From contig NZ_FNQJ01000025.1 in the NCBI RefSeq assembly GCF_900107605.1, positions 1-51,964 of the forward strand: DNA of 51,964 bases. Direction: 5' to 3'. A program made the position numbers and the translations under genes. How positions within the stretch are numbered: position 1 is the stretch's first letter; the number at the start of each line of letters is the position of its first letter. This document shows positions 16,997-25,268 of the stretch, in pieces. The notes under the pieces are model-generated. The model did not search any database, was not told the origin of the DNA, and saw only the letters and a program-made list of their open reading frames with translations. The stretch comes from Acidovorax soli. GTDB taxonomy: Bacteria > Pseudomonadota > Gammaproteobacteria > Burkholderiales > Burkholderiaceae_C.

Positions 16997-17448
16997 TGGC
17001 CGCCGATTCGCTGCACGCTCCCGTGCATCTCATCGTGCCATCAGGCGTGTCGTTCTGCTGGTCGCGACCGTGTCGTCGCGCGTGCAGTGCGAGCGCATCC
17101 GCGCTGCACTTCGCGCAACATCCGGCGCGGCCTTCACACGTGCAGGCGCTTTGCCTCGAACGTGCCCAGCTTGTGGCTGTGGCTGCGTTCGCCGGCGGGC
17201 TGGCTGTGGGCAGCGCAGCACCGCCGGGACGCCGAGGACCGGAGCGAAAGCGAAGGGCAAAGGCGGAAGGCAAGATAAAAGGTCGCGGCACTGGGCCGCT
17301 TGAAAACCCTGTCTGCACGTGGGGGTGGCGCGGCACGCGCCAAGGAGCGGCAGCGTGCCGCGAAGGTGCGCAATGCCGCATCGGCATTGGCGAAAGCGCG
17401 TGCTTCGCACGCCCGACTGCGATGGTCTTGGATGGGGACGCCCCATGA
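16993..17448 (+). CDS. Uncertain ORF between traF and the relaxase (151 aa)
   Basis: The frame shares an ATGA with the traF stop and an ATGA with the relaxase start, which is what a coupled gene would show. The translation is rich in Arg, Ala, Cys and Gly and shows no family pattern, so it could be chance. Another frame from about 17290 gives an Ala/Arg-rich helical peptide (LKTLSARGGGAARAKERQRA) that looks more protein-like, so a frameshift or a different small gene is possible. This segment may also hold the transfer origin, which often lies near the relaxase gene. Confidence 0.3.
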   Translation: MMAADSLHAPVHLIVPSGVSFCWSRPCRRACSASASALHFAQHPARPSHVQALCLERAQLVAVAAFAGGLAVGSAAPPGRRGPERKRRAKAEGKIKGRGTGPLENPVCTWGWRGTRQGAAACREGAQCRIGIGESACFARPTAMVLDGDAP

Positions 17449-19409
17449 GCAGTCGCGACGATGACCGTTTCCGCGTCCGCCCTGGTGCGCCGAAGCAGCG
17501 CGGCGACGCCTTTATCAACAAGGTGCTGCGCCAAACCAGCAAGGCCGGGGTGAGGCTCGGCAAGGCGGCTGGCAAGGTCGGTCAACGGCCCGGTTCCCGC
17601 TTAGGGCGCGGCCATGTCGCGGCCCGCTTTGCTGGGCGTTCGCTGACGGCCAACGCGCGGCGCGTGACGATCAAAGCTCGGCTGGTGAATCTGGCGAAGG
17701 CCGGGCCGCGCTCGACCGCTTCGCACCTGCGCTACATTGAGCGCGAAGGCGTCGATCGCCAGGGCGGGCCGGGCCACGCCTACGGCCCGACGACCGACGC
17801 GGCAGATACCGCCGCCTTCGAGGAACGCGGGCGAGAGGATCGGCACCAGTTCCGTTTCATCGTCTCGCCGGAGGATGCCGAACAGCTTGAAGACCTGCGC
17901 ACCTACACCCGGCATCTGATGGCGCGCATTGAGGCCGATCTGGGCACGCGCCTGGAGTGGGTAGCAGTCGATCACTGGAACACGGACAACCCGCATACGC
18001 ACGTCGTCCTGCGCGGCAAGGACGACACCGGCAAGGACCTCATCATTTCCCGCGACTACATCGCCGAGGGAATGCGTCATCGGGCATCGGAACTGGCGAC
18101 CGAATGGCTGGGGCCGCGCACCGAGTTAGAAATGCAGCGCGCCATGCTGCGCGAAGTCGATCAGGAGCGATGGACAGGTCTGGATCGCACCTTGCAGCGC
18201 GAGGCCGGCAATGATGGCCTGGTGCGCACCGAACGCTTCGCCGAACCCCGGCTGCAACGGCAGCGGCAAATGCTGATGGGCCGGCTGCAACGCTTGCAGC
18301 GCATGGGGTTGACGACCGAGCAGCAGCCCGGCGCGTGGGCTGTCCATGCCGAAGCCGAGCCGACGTTGCGGGCGATGGGCGAGCGCGGCGACATCATCCG
18401 CACGATGCAGCGGGCCATGAGCGGCAAGCTGCGCGAGCTTGCCGTGTTCCAACCCGGCGAGGATGGCCGCGCAATTGTCGGCCGCGTCGCCGGTAAGGGG
18501 CTGGCCGACGAGCTATACGACAAGGGCTATCTGATTGTCGACGGCATGGACGGCAAGGCGCACTACGTCGCGCTGCCGCCTCGGTCGGAGCTGGAGCAGT
18601 ACCCGACTGGCGCCGTGGTGGAAGTGAAAGGCTCGGCCGACATGCGCCCCGCCGACCGCAACATCGCCGCGTTGGCCGTCGATGGCGTGTATCGCACCGA
18701 TCATCACTTGGCCGTCGCCCAAGGTCAGGCAACGCCCGACCGCGACCCGCGCGAAGTGGTCGCTGCACACTTGCGCCGGCTCGAAGCCCTGCGCCGCGCC
18801 GGCATCGTGGAGCGGGAGGCCGAAGGCGTCTGGCGCGTCCCCGATGACTTGACCGAGCGTGGTCGCCAATACGACGCGCAGCGCCTGGGAGGTGGCGTAG
18901 CGGTGGAACTGAAATCGCATCTGCCGATCGAGCGGCAGGCCCGCATGATCGGCGCCACCTGGCTCGACCAGCAGTTGATCGGTGGCGGCAAGGGACTGGG
19001 CGACCTGGGCTTTGGGGCAGAGGTCAAGGACGCCCTACGCGAGCGCGCCGATTTTCTGGCCGAACAGGGGTTGGCCGAGCATCGCGGGCAGCGCGTCGTC
19101 CTCGCGCGCAACCTGCTGGCAACGCTGCGCGGTCGAGAGCTGGCACAGGCCGCGAAGGACATTGCCGACGAAACCGGGCTGGAGCATCGGCCAGTGGCTG
19201 ATGGCCAGCGCGTGCCCGGCATCTACCGGCGTAGCGTCATGCTTGCCAGCGGGCGCTATGCGATGCTCGATGACGGCATGGGGTTCTCGCTGGTGCCCTG
19301 GAAGCCAGTGATCGAACAGCGGTTGGGACAACAGCTCGCCGCGACGGTCCGCGGCGGAGGAGCGTCTTGGGACATCGGACGACAACGAGGGCATGACAAC
19401 AACCGGTGA
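17445..19409 (+). CDS. rlxS: DUF3363 relaxase / mobilization nuclease (VirD2-like)
   Basis: This 654-aa protein has the HUH histidine cluster VDHWNTDNPHTHVVL (His177, His184, His186) and a candidate nicking Tyr97 in SHLRYIEREGVDRQGG. The C-terminal two-thirds is the DUF3363 region (SELEQYPTGAVVEVKGSADM, WLDQQLIGGGKGLGDLGFG). It nicks the transfer origin and stays bound to the strand during conjugation. The start at 17445 overlaps the upstream ORF by ATGA. It is the last recognisable ICE gene; TraG and Trb genes that normally follow are missing. Confidence 0.9.
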   Translation: MSSRDDDRFRVRPGAPKQRGDAFINKVLRQTSKAGVRLGKAAGKVGQRPGSRLGRGHVAARFAGRSLTANARRVTIKARLVNLAKAGPRSTASHLRYIEREGVDRQGGPGHAYGPTTDAADTAAFEERGREDRHQFRFIVSPEDAEQLEDLRTYTRHLMARIEADLGTRLEWVAVDHWNTDNPHTHVVLRGKDDTGKDLIISRDYIAEGMRHRASELATEWLGPRTELEMQRAMLREVDQERWTGLDRTLQREAGNDGLVRTERFAEPRLQRQRQMLMGRLQRLQRMGLTTEQQPGAWAVHAEAEPTLRAMGERGDIIRTMQRAMSGKLRELAVFQPGEDGRAIVGRVAGKGLADELYDKGYLIVDGMDGKAHYVALPPRSELEQYPTGAVVEVKGSADMRPADRNIAALAVDGVYRTDHHLAVAQGQATPDRDPREVVAAHLRRLEALRRAGIVEREAEGVWRVPDDLTERGRQYDAQRLGGGVAVELKSHLPIERQARMIGATWLDQQLIGGGKGLGDLGFGAEVKDALRERADFLAEQGLAEHRGQRVVLARNLLATLRGRELAQAAKDIADETGLEHRPVADGQRVPGIYRRSVMLASGRYAMLDDGMGFSLVPWKPVIEQRLGQQLAATVRGGGASWDIGRQRGHDNNR

Positions 19410-19410
19410 A

Positions 19411-19446
19411 CCCTAGCGCTCCAGTGCTAGGCTCTTAGCCCTAGCG
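19411..19446. repeat. CCCTAGCG direct repeats and short dyad at the ICE right limit
   Basis: CCCTAGCG occurs at 19411-19418 and 19439-19446. CCTAGC at 19412-19417 also pairs with GCTAGG at 19426-19431. It begins 1 bp after the relaxase stop, exactly where the ICE gene order ends, so it may be a terminator or part of a recombination joint. Confidence 0.35.
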
Positions 19447-19532
19447 TCAGTGCGCATTAGCACACGTGACGCGGCGCCTGCTTTGTGCCCGGCGGCGGCA
19501 AGCCAACTGTCAGCGTCAACTGAAAGCAGACA

Positions 19533-20105
19533 TTACGCGGAGGCACAGGCTTGCTTGACTGTTTCAAGGACTTGATCCGAGAGGGACGAGTCGTTGATGA
19601 AGTGAGCGACCGTAAGAGCGCCGATAAGTGTGGTGGCGATGACGACAGCTTTACTGCGTGCCTTTTCGGAGTCCTCCGAATCGATCTGGGAGAAAATGAT
19701 ATCTACCAGCTTGGAAAAACTATCTGTTGCAGAAGAGCGTGTCGCGCTATCACATCTAGCAAGCTCGCTCCCAAGCATCGCGAGCGGGCAACTGATGGTC
19801 GGATCATCTCGGCGAGATTGATCCAGGTAGAAGTTGGCGACACTACGCAGGCCAGATGAGCGGCGCTTTCCTCGCAGTGCCAGCGAGATGCCGTCAATTT
19901 GCCGCTGCGCAGCGACCGAACACGCTTCGGCGACGAGTTGGTTCTTCGACTCGAAATGCCGATAGAAGCCGCCCCGGGTCAACCCCGCTGCAGCCATCAG
20001 ATCGTCTAGTCCGGTTCCATCAATGCCATTGCGGCGAAATTCACTGGAAGCGGCTTCAACGATCCGTGCGCGGGTAGCAACAGTTTCTTCTCTCGACTTT
20101 CTCAT
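19533..20105 (-). CDS. TetR/AcrR-family regulator
   Basis: This 190-aa protein has the N-terminal TetR HTH (RIVEAASSEFRRNGIDGTGL, then AAGLTRGGFYRHFESKNQL, residues 14-58). The C-terminal domain resembles TetR_C groups with CPLAMLGSELARCD. It is divergent from a fabF-like operon and is separated from it by 305 bp containing a clear dyad that overlaps the likely -10 box, so it probably represses that operon. The ligand is unknown; an acyl or aromatic compound would fit. Confidence 0.9.
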   Translation of the reverse strand: MRKSREETVATRARIVEAASSEFRRNGIDGTGLDDLMAAAGLTRGGFYRHFESKNQLVAEACSVAAQRQIDGISLALRGKRRSSGLRSVANFYLDQSRRDDPTISCPLAMLGSELARCDSATRSSATDSFSKLVDIIFSQIDSEDSEKARSKAVVIATTLIGALTVAHFINDSSLSDQVLETVKQACASA

Positions 20106-20410
20106 CGTGCAGCAATGCCCTCAAGGTAAACAGTGTTCAACAGGATCGAATCCGTTCATGCCGCTCCTGCCTGCCCATAGCAAGGTTCGCCCGCACTAGA
20201 AGACGGGTTGTGACAGCCCCGCTGCTGCGCGAACGTCACAGCATGCGTAGCGCCTCTCGCATGGAATAGTTTGCGCTCTTAGATGTTACATGGCATCATT
20301 GCACGTGTAAAGATGTTGAGTAACATCTAATTTTGCAGGAAGCCATGCTCACTGATGAGCTGTGGATTCATAGGGCGCCGTCAATGGCGCCGATCTTGAG
20401 AGCACTTCAT
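20106..20410. other. Divergent promoter region, TetR to fabF-like gene
   Basis: No gene is seen in these 305 bp. The right end carries the AGATGTT operator dyad and a promoter (listed separately). An alternative fabF start at 20345 (ATG with AGGAAG upstream) lies inside it. The left part, next to tetR, shows no obvious dyad. Confidence 0.5.
20281..20328 (+). promoter_or_regulatory. Candidate TetR operator and promoter of the fabF-SIS-DUF1638 operon
   Basis: AGATGTT-GAGT-AACATCT at 20311-20328 is a perfect 7-bp-arm dyad. A third copy of the arm, AGATGTTAC, lies exactly 30 bp upstream (20281-20289), three helical turns away. A promoter TTGCAC (20299-20304) with 16-bp spacing to TAACAT (20321-20326) is covered by the dyad, as expected for repression. 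Confidence 0.6.
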
Positions 20411-21676
20411 ATGCGTAGAGTTGTGATCACAGGGATGGGCTTGGTTACGCCTTTGGGGGTTGGATTGGAATCCGTCTGGACTCGCCTCCTCGCGGCAAAG
20501 TCAGGATTGAGTTGGCTGCCTACAGCTCTGTCCAATAACCTATCAGTCAAGGTAGCCGGACAAGTACCGGGTGTTGATGACGACCCGGCGGCTGGGTTCG
20601 ACCCTGTACTTTTCGTTATGGAACGGGATTTGCGCAGAATGGACCGTTTCATCGTGTTCGCGTTAGCCGCGGCGGAAGAGGCTATTGGCCAAGCCGGGTG
20701 GCGTCCCACCTCAGAGCGCGACCGCGCTCGAACCGCCACTATCGTCGCCTCCGCAATCGGAGGGTTTCATGCGATTACGAGCGCTGTGGATACGGTTCGC
20801 CAGCGGGGCCCGGGGAAACTCTCTCCTTTCACCATTCCCTCGTTTCTGATCAACCTGGCGGCGGGCCAAGTCTCAATCAAGTACGGCTTTACCGGACCGT
20901 CAGGGGCCCCGGTCACAGCATGCGCGGCCAGCGTCCAGGCTATCGGTGACGCCGCCAGGCTCATCCGCGCCAACGAGGCCGACATTGCGCTTTGCGGCGG
21001 CGCGGAAGCCTGTATCAATGAGGTCAGCCTAGGCGGATTCGCGGCCGCGCGAGCTTTATCTACCGCTAACTATGATCAACCGTCGAAGTCCTCAAGGCCG
21101 TTTGACTCCGCACGGGATGGATTCGTCATGAGCGAAGGAGCTGGCATGCTCGTGATCGAGGATCTGGATCACGCGCGTGCACGGGGCGCCCGCCCAATCG
21201 CGGAGGTCGTCGGCTATGGGACGACCTCCGATGCCTATCACATAACATCCGGGCCTGAGGATGGTCGTGGGGCGAGACGAGCGATGGAGATCGCCCTAGA
21301 ACAAGCCAACATACCGCCAGACGAAGTTCGCCATCTCAACGCTCATGCGACTTCAACTCAGGTTGGTGATAGGGGCGAGATCTCGGCCATTAAGGCAGTC
21401 TTTGGCGATCATTACCGCACCGCGATCAGCGCAACGAAATCGTCCACGGGCCATCTTCTCGGAGCAGCCGGCGCGACGGAAGCGATCTTCACGGCATTGG
21501 CCTTACGAGATCAGATCGCTCCGCCCACACTTAATCTGGAAAACCGGGACATCGCAGCCGAAGGGCTCGACATCATTGGTGGTTCCGCTCACCCCATTGC
21601 GTCCGAGTACGCCATATCTAATGGCTTCGGATTCGGTGGCGTGAATGCGTCCATTCTTCTGCGGAAGCTGAGCTAA
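20411..21676 (+). CDS. FabF-like beta-ketoacyl-ACP synthase
   Basis: This 421-aa protein is a KAS II-type condensing enzyme. Active-site residues are present: Cys171 in VTACAASVQ, His312 in NAHATSTQVGD, Lys343 and His348 in ATKSSTGHLLGAAGA, plus the C-terminal SNGFGFGGVNAS loop. I place the start at MRRVVITGMG because FabF begins this way, but an ATG at 20345 with a better ribosome site would add 22 residues. It is not next to acpP or fabG, so it is unlikely to be the housekeeping enzyme. It heads an operon with a SIS isomerase (8 bp gap) and a DUF1638 protein under a TetR regulator. Confidence 0.85.
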   Translation: MRRVVITGMGLVTPLGVGLESVWTRLLAAKSGLSWLPTALSNNLSVKVAGQVPGVDDDPAAGFDPVLFVMERDLRRMDRFIVFALAAAEEAIGQAGWRPTSERDRARTATIVASAIGGFHAITSAVDTVRQRGPGKLSPFTIPSFLINLAAGQVSIKYGFTGPSGAPVTACAASVQAIGDAARLIRANEADIALCGGAEACINEVSLGGFAAARALSTANYDQPSKSSRPFDSARDGFVMSEGAGMLVIEDLDHARARGARPIAEVVGYGTTSDAYHITSGPEDGRGARRAMEIALEQANIPPDEVRHLNAHATSTQVGDRGEISAIKAVFGDHYRTAISATKSSTGHLLGAAGATEAIFTALALRDQIAPPTLNLENRDIAAEGLDIIGGSAHPIASEYAISNGFGFGGVNASILLRKLS

Positions 21677-21684
21677 GGAAAACA

Positions 21685-22308
21685 ATGTCTCAATGGATAA
21701 CCAGGGCGAAGGCCATCCTAGCCGCGGAAGCGGCGGCCATAACAGCCGTCAATCTAAATGTTTCTTTCGATAATTCCATTGACACCCTGTTCGAATGTCA
21801 GGGAAAGATCGTCACGACTGGAATGGGGAAAGCCGGGTTCGTGGCCAAGAAATTTGCCGCTACGCTTTGTTCCACCGGCACGCCGGCGACCTACCTTCAT
21901 CCAGGCGAGGCTGCGCATGGCGATCTAGGCCTAATCTCTCCGAACGACTGCATCGTGGCCTTCTCGACTAGCGGCAAGACGCGGGAAGTTCTGGAGTTGA
22001 TCGAGCTTGCCCGCCACCTGGATTGTGGTCCGATCATTGGCATCACATCCCATCCCGAGTCCGAAATGCGCCGCCTGAGCGATAACGTCATCGATATGGG
22101 ACTCATTGAAGAGCCTTGCCTATTGGGCCTCACACCGACCGCAAGCATCGCAGTGATGTCCGCGATCGGGGATGCGATCGCACTCATTCTCATGGAGAGA
22201 AAAGGCTTCTCTCGCCACGACTATGGGCTTCGTCATCACGGGGGATACCTTGGGGCCAAAGCTCGCGAAGACAACGTGGCAGGAGTCTCCAAGAATGCAC
22301 ACACATAA
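21685..22308 (+). CDS. SIS-domain sugar-phosphate isomerase (KdsD/GutQ-like)
   Basis: This 207-aa protein is a single SIS domain with KdsD-like motifs: VTTGMGKAGFVAKKFAATL, STGTPATYLHPGEAAHGDLG, FSTSGKTREVLELIELA and GLTPTASIAVMSAIGDAIAL. KdsD and GutQ convert ribulose-5-phosphate to arabinose-5-phosphate for KDO synthesis. The C-terminal CBS pair of those enzymes is absent. An AAGGAAAA ribosome site precedes the ATG. Its 3' end overlaps the next gene by 14 bp. Confidence 0.85.
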   Translation: MSQWITRAKAILAAEAAAITAVNLNVSFDNSIDTLFECQGKIVTTGMGKAGFVAKKFAATLCSTGTPATYLHPGEAAHGDLGLISPNDCIVAFSTSGKTREVLELIELARHLDCGPIIGITSHPESEMRRLSDNVIDMGLIEEPCLLGLTPTASIAVMSAIGDAIALILMERKGFSRHDYGLRHHGGYLGAKAREDNVAGVSKNAHT

Positions 22309-22963
22309 CACCGCCCACGCCGAATCCTCGAATCCTCCAGAGCGAGGCCGCAAACCACGCAAGAAGAAGACGCTTGTCATTGCATGCGGAGCCGTAGCCC
22401 GAGAGCTGCTGGAAGTGACACGCATGAATCAATTGACGGATATCGATGTCACCTGTCTCCCGGCGTCGTGGCATATGACCCCGCAAAAAATACCGGAAGG
22501 TATGAGGCAGAAGATCAAAGAGAACCGATCTTCCTATGACGAAATCCTATGTCTGTATGGAGACTGCGGAACGGGTGGGAAACTGGACGAAGTTCTTGAG
22601 GAGGAAGGGGTCGCACGTATTGAAGGCGACCACTGTTATGCGTTCTTCGCTGGTGTTGAGCAGTTCAAAGCATTGCACGAGGCAGAAGGTGGAACCTTCT
22701 ATCTGACTGATTTCCTGGTGCGTCATTTTGATCAGTTCATTATCCGCAATCTGGGCCTGGATCTGTATCCAGAATTACTCCCCGACTACTTCGGGAACTT
22801 CACCCGGGCACTGTATCTCGCTCAGATTCCTGATCCCGTGCTGGAGAAAAAGGCGCGTTTGGCTGCCGAAAGGCTGGAATTGCGATTTGAAATGCGGACT
22901 ACCGGCCTTCAGGGTATTGATAGCTTTCTAACTCACCGCATCCCCATCGCCAGCGCGAGCTAA
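22295..22963 (+). CDS. DUF1638 domain protein
   Basis: This 222-aa protein has the conserved family segments TLVIACGAVARELLEV, VTCLPASWHMTPQKIPEGM, ILCLYGDCGTGGKLDEVL, EGDHCYAFFAGVEQF, GGTFYLTDFLVRHFDQ and PDYFGNFTRALYLAQ. Conserved Cys and His residues in YGDCGTGG and DHCY could bind metal or a cofactor. DUF1638 genes are often beside corrinoid-dependent methyltransferase genes; no such gene is here. The start at 22295 has an AGGAG site and overlaps the SIS gene, so the three genes are one operon. The function is unknown. Confidence 0.8.
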   Translation: MHTHNTAHAESSNPPERGRKPRKKKTLVIACGAVARELLEVTRMNQLTDIDVTCLPASWHMTPQKIPEGMRQKIKENRSSYDEILCLYGDCGTGGKLDEVLEEEGVARIEGDHCYAFFAGVEQFKALHEAEGGTFYLTDFLVRHFDQFIIRNLGLDLYPELLPDYFGNFTRALYLAQIPDPVLEKKARLAAERLELRFEMRTTGLQGIDSFLTHRIPIASAS

Positions 22964-23198
22964 CACGACGAGATGAAATTGCCGCCGCAGAACGTACCTG
23001 TGGCCGTGCAATTGGCGTCTTTGGGTGCTTTGGAGTTGCCAACTTGGGTGCTTGATGGGACAGATCAAACAGATCGGCTGGAATCAGATCGTATTGAGCA
23101 ATAACCTTCTTCAACAGAGGAATGATCTCCTCCGCGTCGTTGGCTTGGCTCATTGCCTCTTCTAGGCGTTTTTTCATTTGACTCAGCGTCTTTGGCAC
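22899..23198 (-). CDS. H-NS-like ORF with altered C-terminus
   Basis: A GTG at 23198 with an AGAGG site gives a product of 99 aa. The first 50 residues (VPKTLSQMKKRLEEAMSQAN, then VIAQYDLIPADLFD) resemble the oligomerisation domain of betaproteobacterial H-NS-like proteins, and PKHPKTPIARP resembles the linker. The usual DNA-binding motif with TWSGRGR.P does not follow; the last 30 residues are unrelated and overlap the convergent DUF1638 gene by 65 bp. It is probably a truncated copy. The family call is tentative. Confidence 0.4.
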   Translation of the reverse strand: MPKTLSQMKKRLEEAMSQANDAEEIIPLLKKVIAQYDLIPADLFDLSHQAPKLATPKHPKTPIARPQVRSAAAISSRRVSSRWRWGCGELESYQYPEGR

Positions 23199-23265
23199 CG
23201 AACACCTCTCTTTGAGCAAGTAGGCCGCATGATAGAAGCCTCCGAACGTCCGAAGCGCTCGCCTA

Positions 23266-24114
23266 TCACTGCTGTTCTTCGAAGAAAGTTTGGCTTGTGA
23301 AGTTGTCCGCCATTTCGATTCGCAGACGAAAGTCAATGCACTCCTTTCGTACTGTCTGAACATTGGCTCGACGCTCCGCGCGCTCGCGACTGGAGGTCTG
23401 CGCGGCGCTTTCGCGTCGTACCCGCACCAAAGGTGGAGCAACCCGCTCGATCCGTTGGAACTTCTCGGGATTGATTCTCGTGAGCACGTCGTCATAAACG
23501 AGGCCCTGCTGGATCCTTTGGATCAGGCTTCGCCCACGGGTCTTGGTCCGGTTGAAGGCGCGGCGCAGGCTGTCCAGTTCACTCTGGTCGATAAACACCG
23601 TGCGCCCATCCAGGCGCATTTCTGTTTTTTTCCCAATGGCAAGAATGTCTGCTTGCTGTACCAGCGACAGGACCCGCCAAACCATGTCGAGATCTTTGAT
23701 AAGGCCAAGCCCGTCACCAGGCAGATCAAAAATGCTCGATGCCAGTCTCAATGCGACGTGAGCTGCTGCGTCCTGCGGGTCGCTTGGCAAATCGCTACGG
23801 GCGCCATCTTCGTAAATAACGGTCGTGAAGCGTCCATGCTTTGGCTTTAGGTAGCGCTTTGTGTGTGGATTCGCATGTATTGGATACATGATGATCCTGT
23901 TTGCCAGGATGGTAGCCAGCAAGGGCCATTCCGATTCGGGTCTTGCTTGCCATATCTGCATGTCCCGGTCGATGGGTTGGAACGTCTTCAAATACAGCTT
24001 CTGAGCGGGCTCGCCGTTCTCGGTCGCTTCTTGCAACTTGAACTGCGCCTCCATCACGTCATTGCCACTGGGAATCTGCTGCCCCTCGGCTATCGCTCCC
24101 ACCTCGGTTTCCAT
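23266..24114 (-). pseudogene. Second Shedu homologue lacking the nuclease domain
   Basis: This 282-aa product is homologous along residues 1-250 to the N-terminal domain of the full Shedu protein at 2838-4271: both share WPLLATIL-NRII, PIH.NPH..RYL.PK.G.F.TVIY, LRRAFNR, DDVLTR and RERAERR. After QTVRK it loses a segment, resumes briefly at QTFFEE, then ends in QQ-stop, before the PD-(D/E)xK domain. There is a strong ribosome site (GGAGGGG) at the ATG 24114. It may be a decayed gene or a free regulatory domain. An H-NS-like ORF follows on the same strand. Confidence 0.7.
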
Positions 24115-24182
24115 AGCTGCGCCCCTCCATGAATCGCTACCCAATGGTAGGCCATGTACTTCATGGTGAAATCACTCGCACC

Positions 24183-25235
24183 ATGACCGACTTTTTGCAC
24201 CTTCCAGCCCTGCGCGGCGGCCTGTTTGCACTGCTGGCAGCAGCCCTGTTCGGCATCAGCACGCCTTTGGTACAAAAGTTGGGCGTTGGATTGGGCGCTT
24301 TCAGCACGGCGGCGCTCCTGTATGCAGGAGCGGCCCTGATCGGGTTACTGTCGCTGCGGACTGCTGCGCATGAAGCGCGGGTGCAACGGTCCGACATTCC
24401 GAGCCTTCTGGCGATGGCTGGCTTTGGCGCGGCGCTGGGGCCGGTGGCCCTGGCCTGGGGCCTGCAGCACACGAGCGGGGCCAGCGCATCGCTCATGCTC
24501 ACGTTGGAGGCGTTGTTCACCGCGACGCTGGCATGGTGGCTGTACAGCGAAACCATGGACCGCCGCGTGTGGGCCGCCATGCTCTTGCTGCTCGCAGGAG
24601 GAATGGCGCTTGTTCTGGACCAGGGCCTACAGGGAGGAGTTCAGCTGATGGGGTTGCTTGCCGTGTTGCTGGCCACGGTCGCCTGGGGGGTGGACAACAC
24701 TTTGTCCCGTGGACTGGCAGAGCGCGACCCCAGCCAGGTGGTGATGGCCAAGGCTACCTTGGGAGCCGTAGTGACGGCTGCATTGGCGGTTTCGACTGGG
24801 GAGCCTTGGCCTTCGTTATCCGCAGCACTAGGACTTCTCGCCGTGGGAGCCACTGGCTACGGCCTGAGTCTGCGCTTTTACCTTCTTGCCCAGCGGGCGT
24901 TTGGCGCGGCGCGCACAGGCTCGGTGTTTGCTTTCGCGCCCTTCATCGGTGCTGCCGTGGCCTTCGGTTTCGGGGACCGCCCTGCGGGATTGTTGATGCT
25001 GCTGGGCGGGGTATTGATGCTGGCAGGAGTGGTACTGCACTTGGCGGAAAGCCATGGTCACGAGCACACACACGAAGTGCTTGAGCATGAGCATGCCCAC
25101 CGGCACGACGATGGGCACCATTCACATTTGCACGATGTGATGCCAAAGGGCAGCCACAGTCACAAGCACACCCATGAACCTATGACCCACGCCCATCCCC
25201 ATGCTCCTGACGTGCACCATCAACACGTTCACTGA
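24183..25235 (+). CDS. EamA-family transporter with His-rich C-terminal tail
   Basis: This 350-aa protein has about ten membrane segments in two EamA (DMT) repeats (LLAAALFGISTPLVQKLG at the start of the first, LLAVLLATVAWGVDNTLSRG at the start of the second). The last 61 residues contain 23 His plus several Asp and Glu (SHGHEHTHEVLEHEHAHRH and similar), a metal-binding tail seen in transporters of Zn, Ni or Co. EamA proteins export small metabolites; the tail and the neighbouring czc genes suggest a metal-linked role. The frame is open to 24129, but I prefer MTDFLHLPAL as start. Confidence 0.85.
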   Translation: MTDFLHLPALRGGLFALLAAALFGISTPLVQKLGVGLGAFSTAALLYAGAALIGLLSLRTAAHEARVQRSDIPSLLAMAGFGAALGPVALAWGLQHTSGASASLMLTLEALFTATLAWWLYSETMDRRVWAAMLLLLAGGMALVLDQGLQGGVQLMGLLAVLLATVAWGVDNTLSRGLAERDPSQVVMAKATLGAVVTAALAVSTGEPWPSLSAALGLLAVGATGYGLSLRFYLLAQRAFGAARTGSVFAFAPFIGAAVAFGFGDRPAGLLMLLGGVLMLAGVVLHLAESHGHEHTHEVLEHEHAHRHDDGHHSHLHDVMPKGSHSHKHTHEPMTHAHPHAPDVHHQHVH

Positions 25236-25268
25236 ACCCCCGGTATTTTTTTGTCTGCTCCCCCGAGG

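Noticed and set aside
22360..22373. AAGAAGAAGACGC inside the DUF1638 gene as a third ECF motif
   Set aside because: It matches only the AGAAGACGC block; the TCAAAAAGATGC block is absent at the required distance and it lies within a coding sequence.
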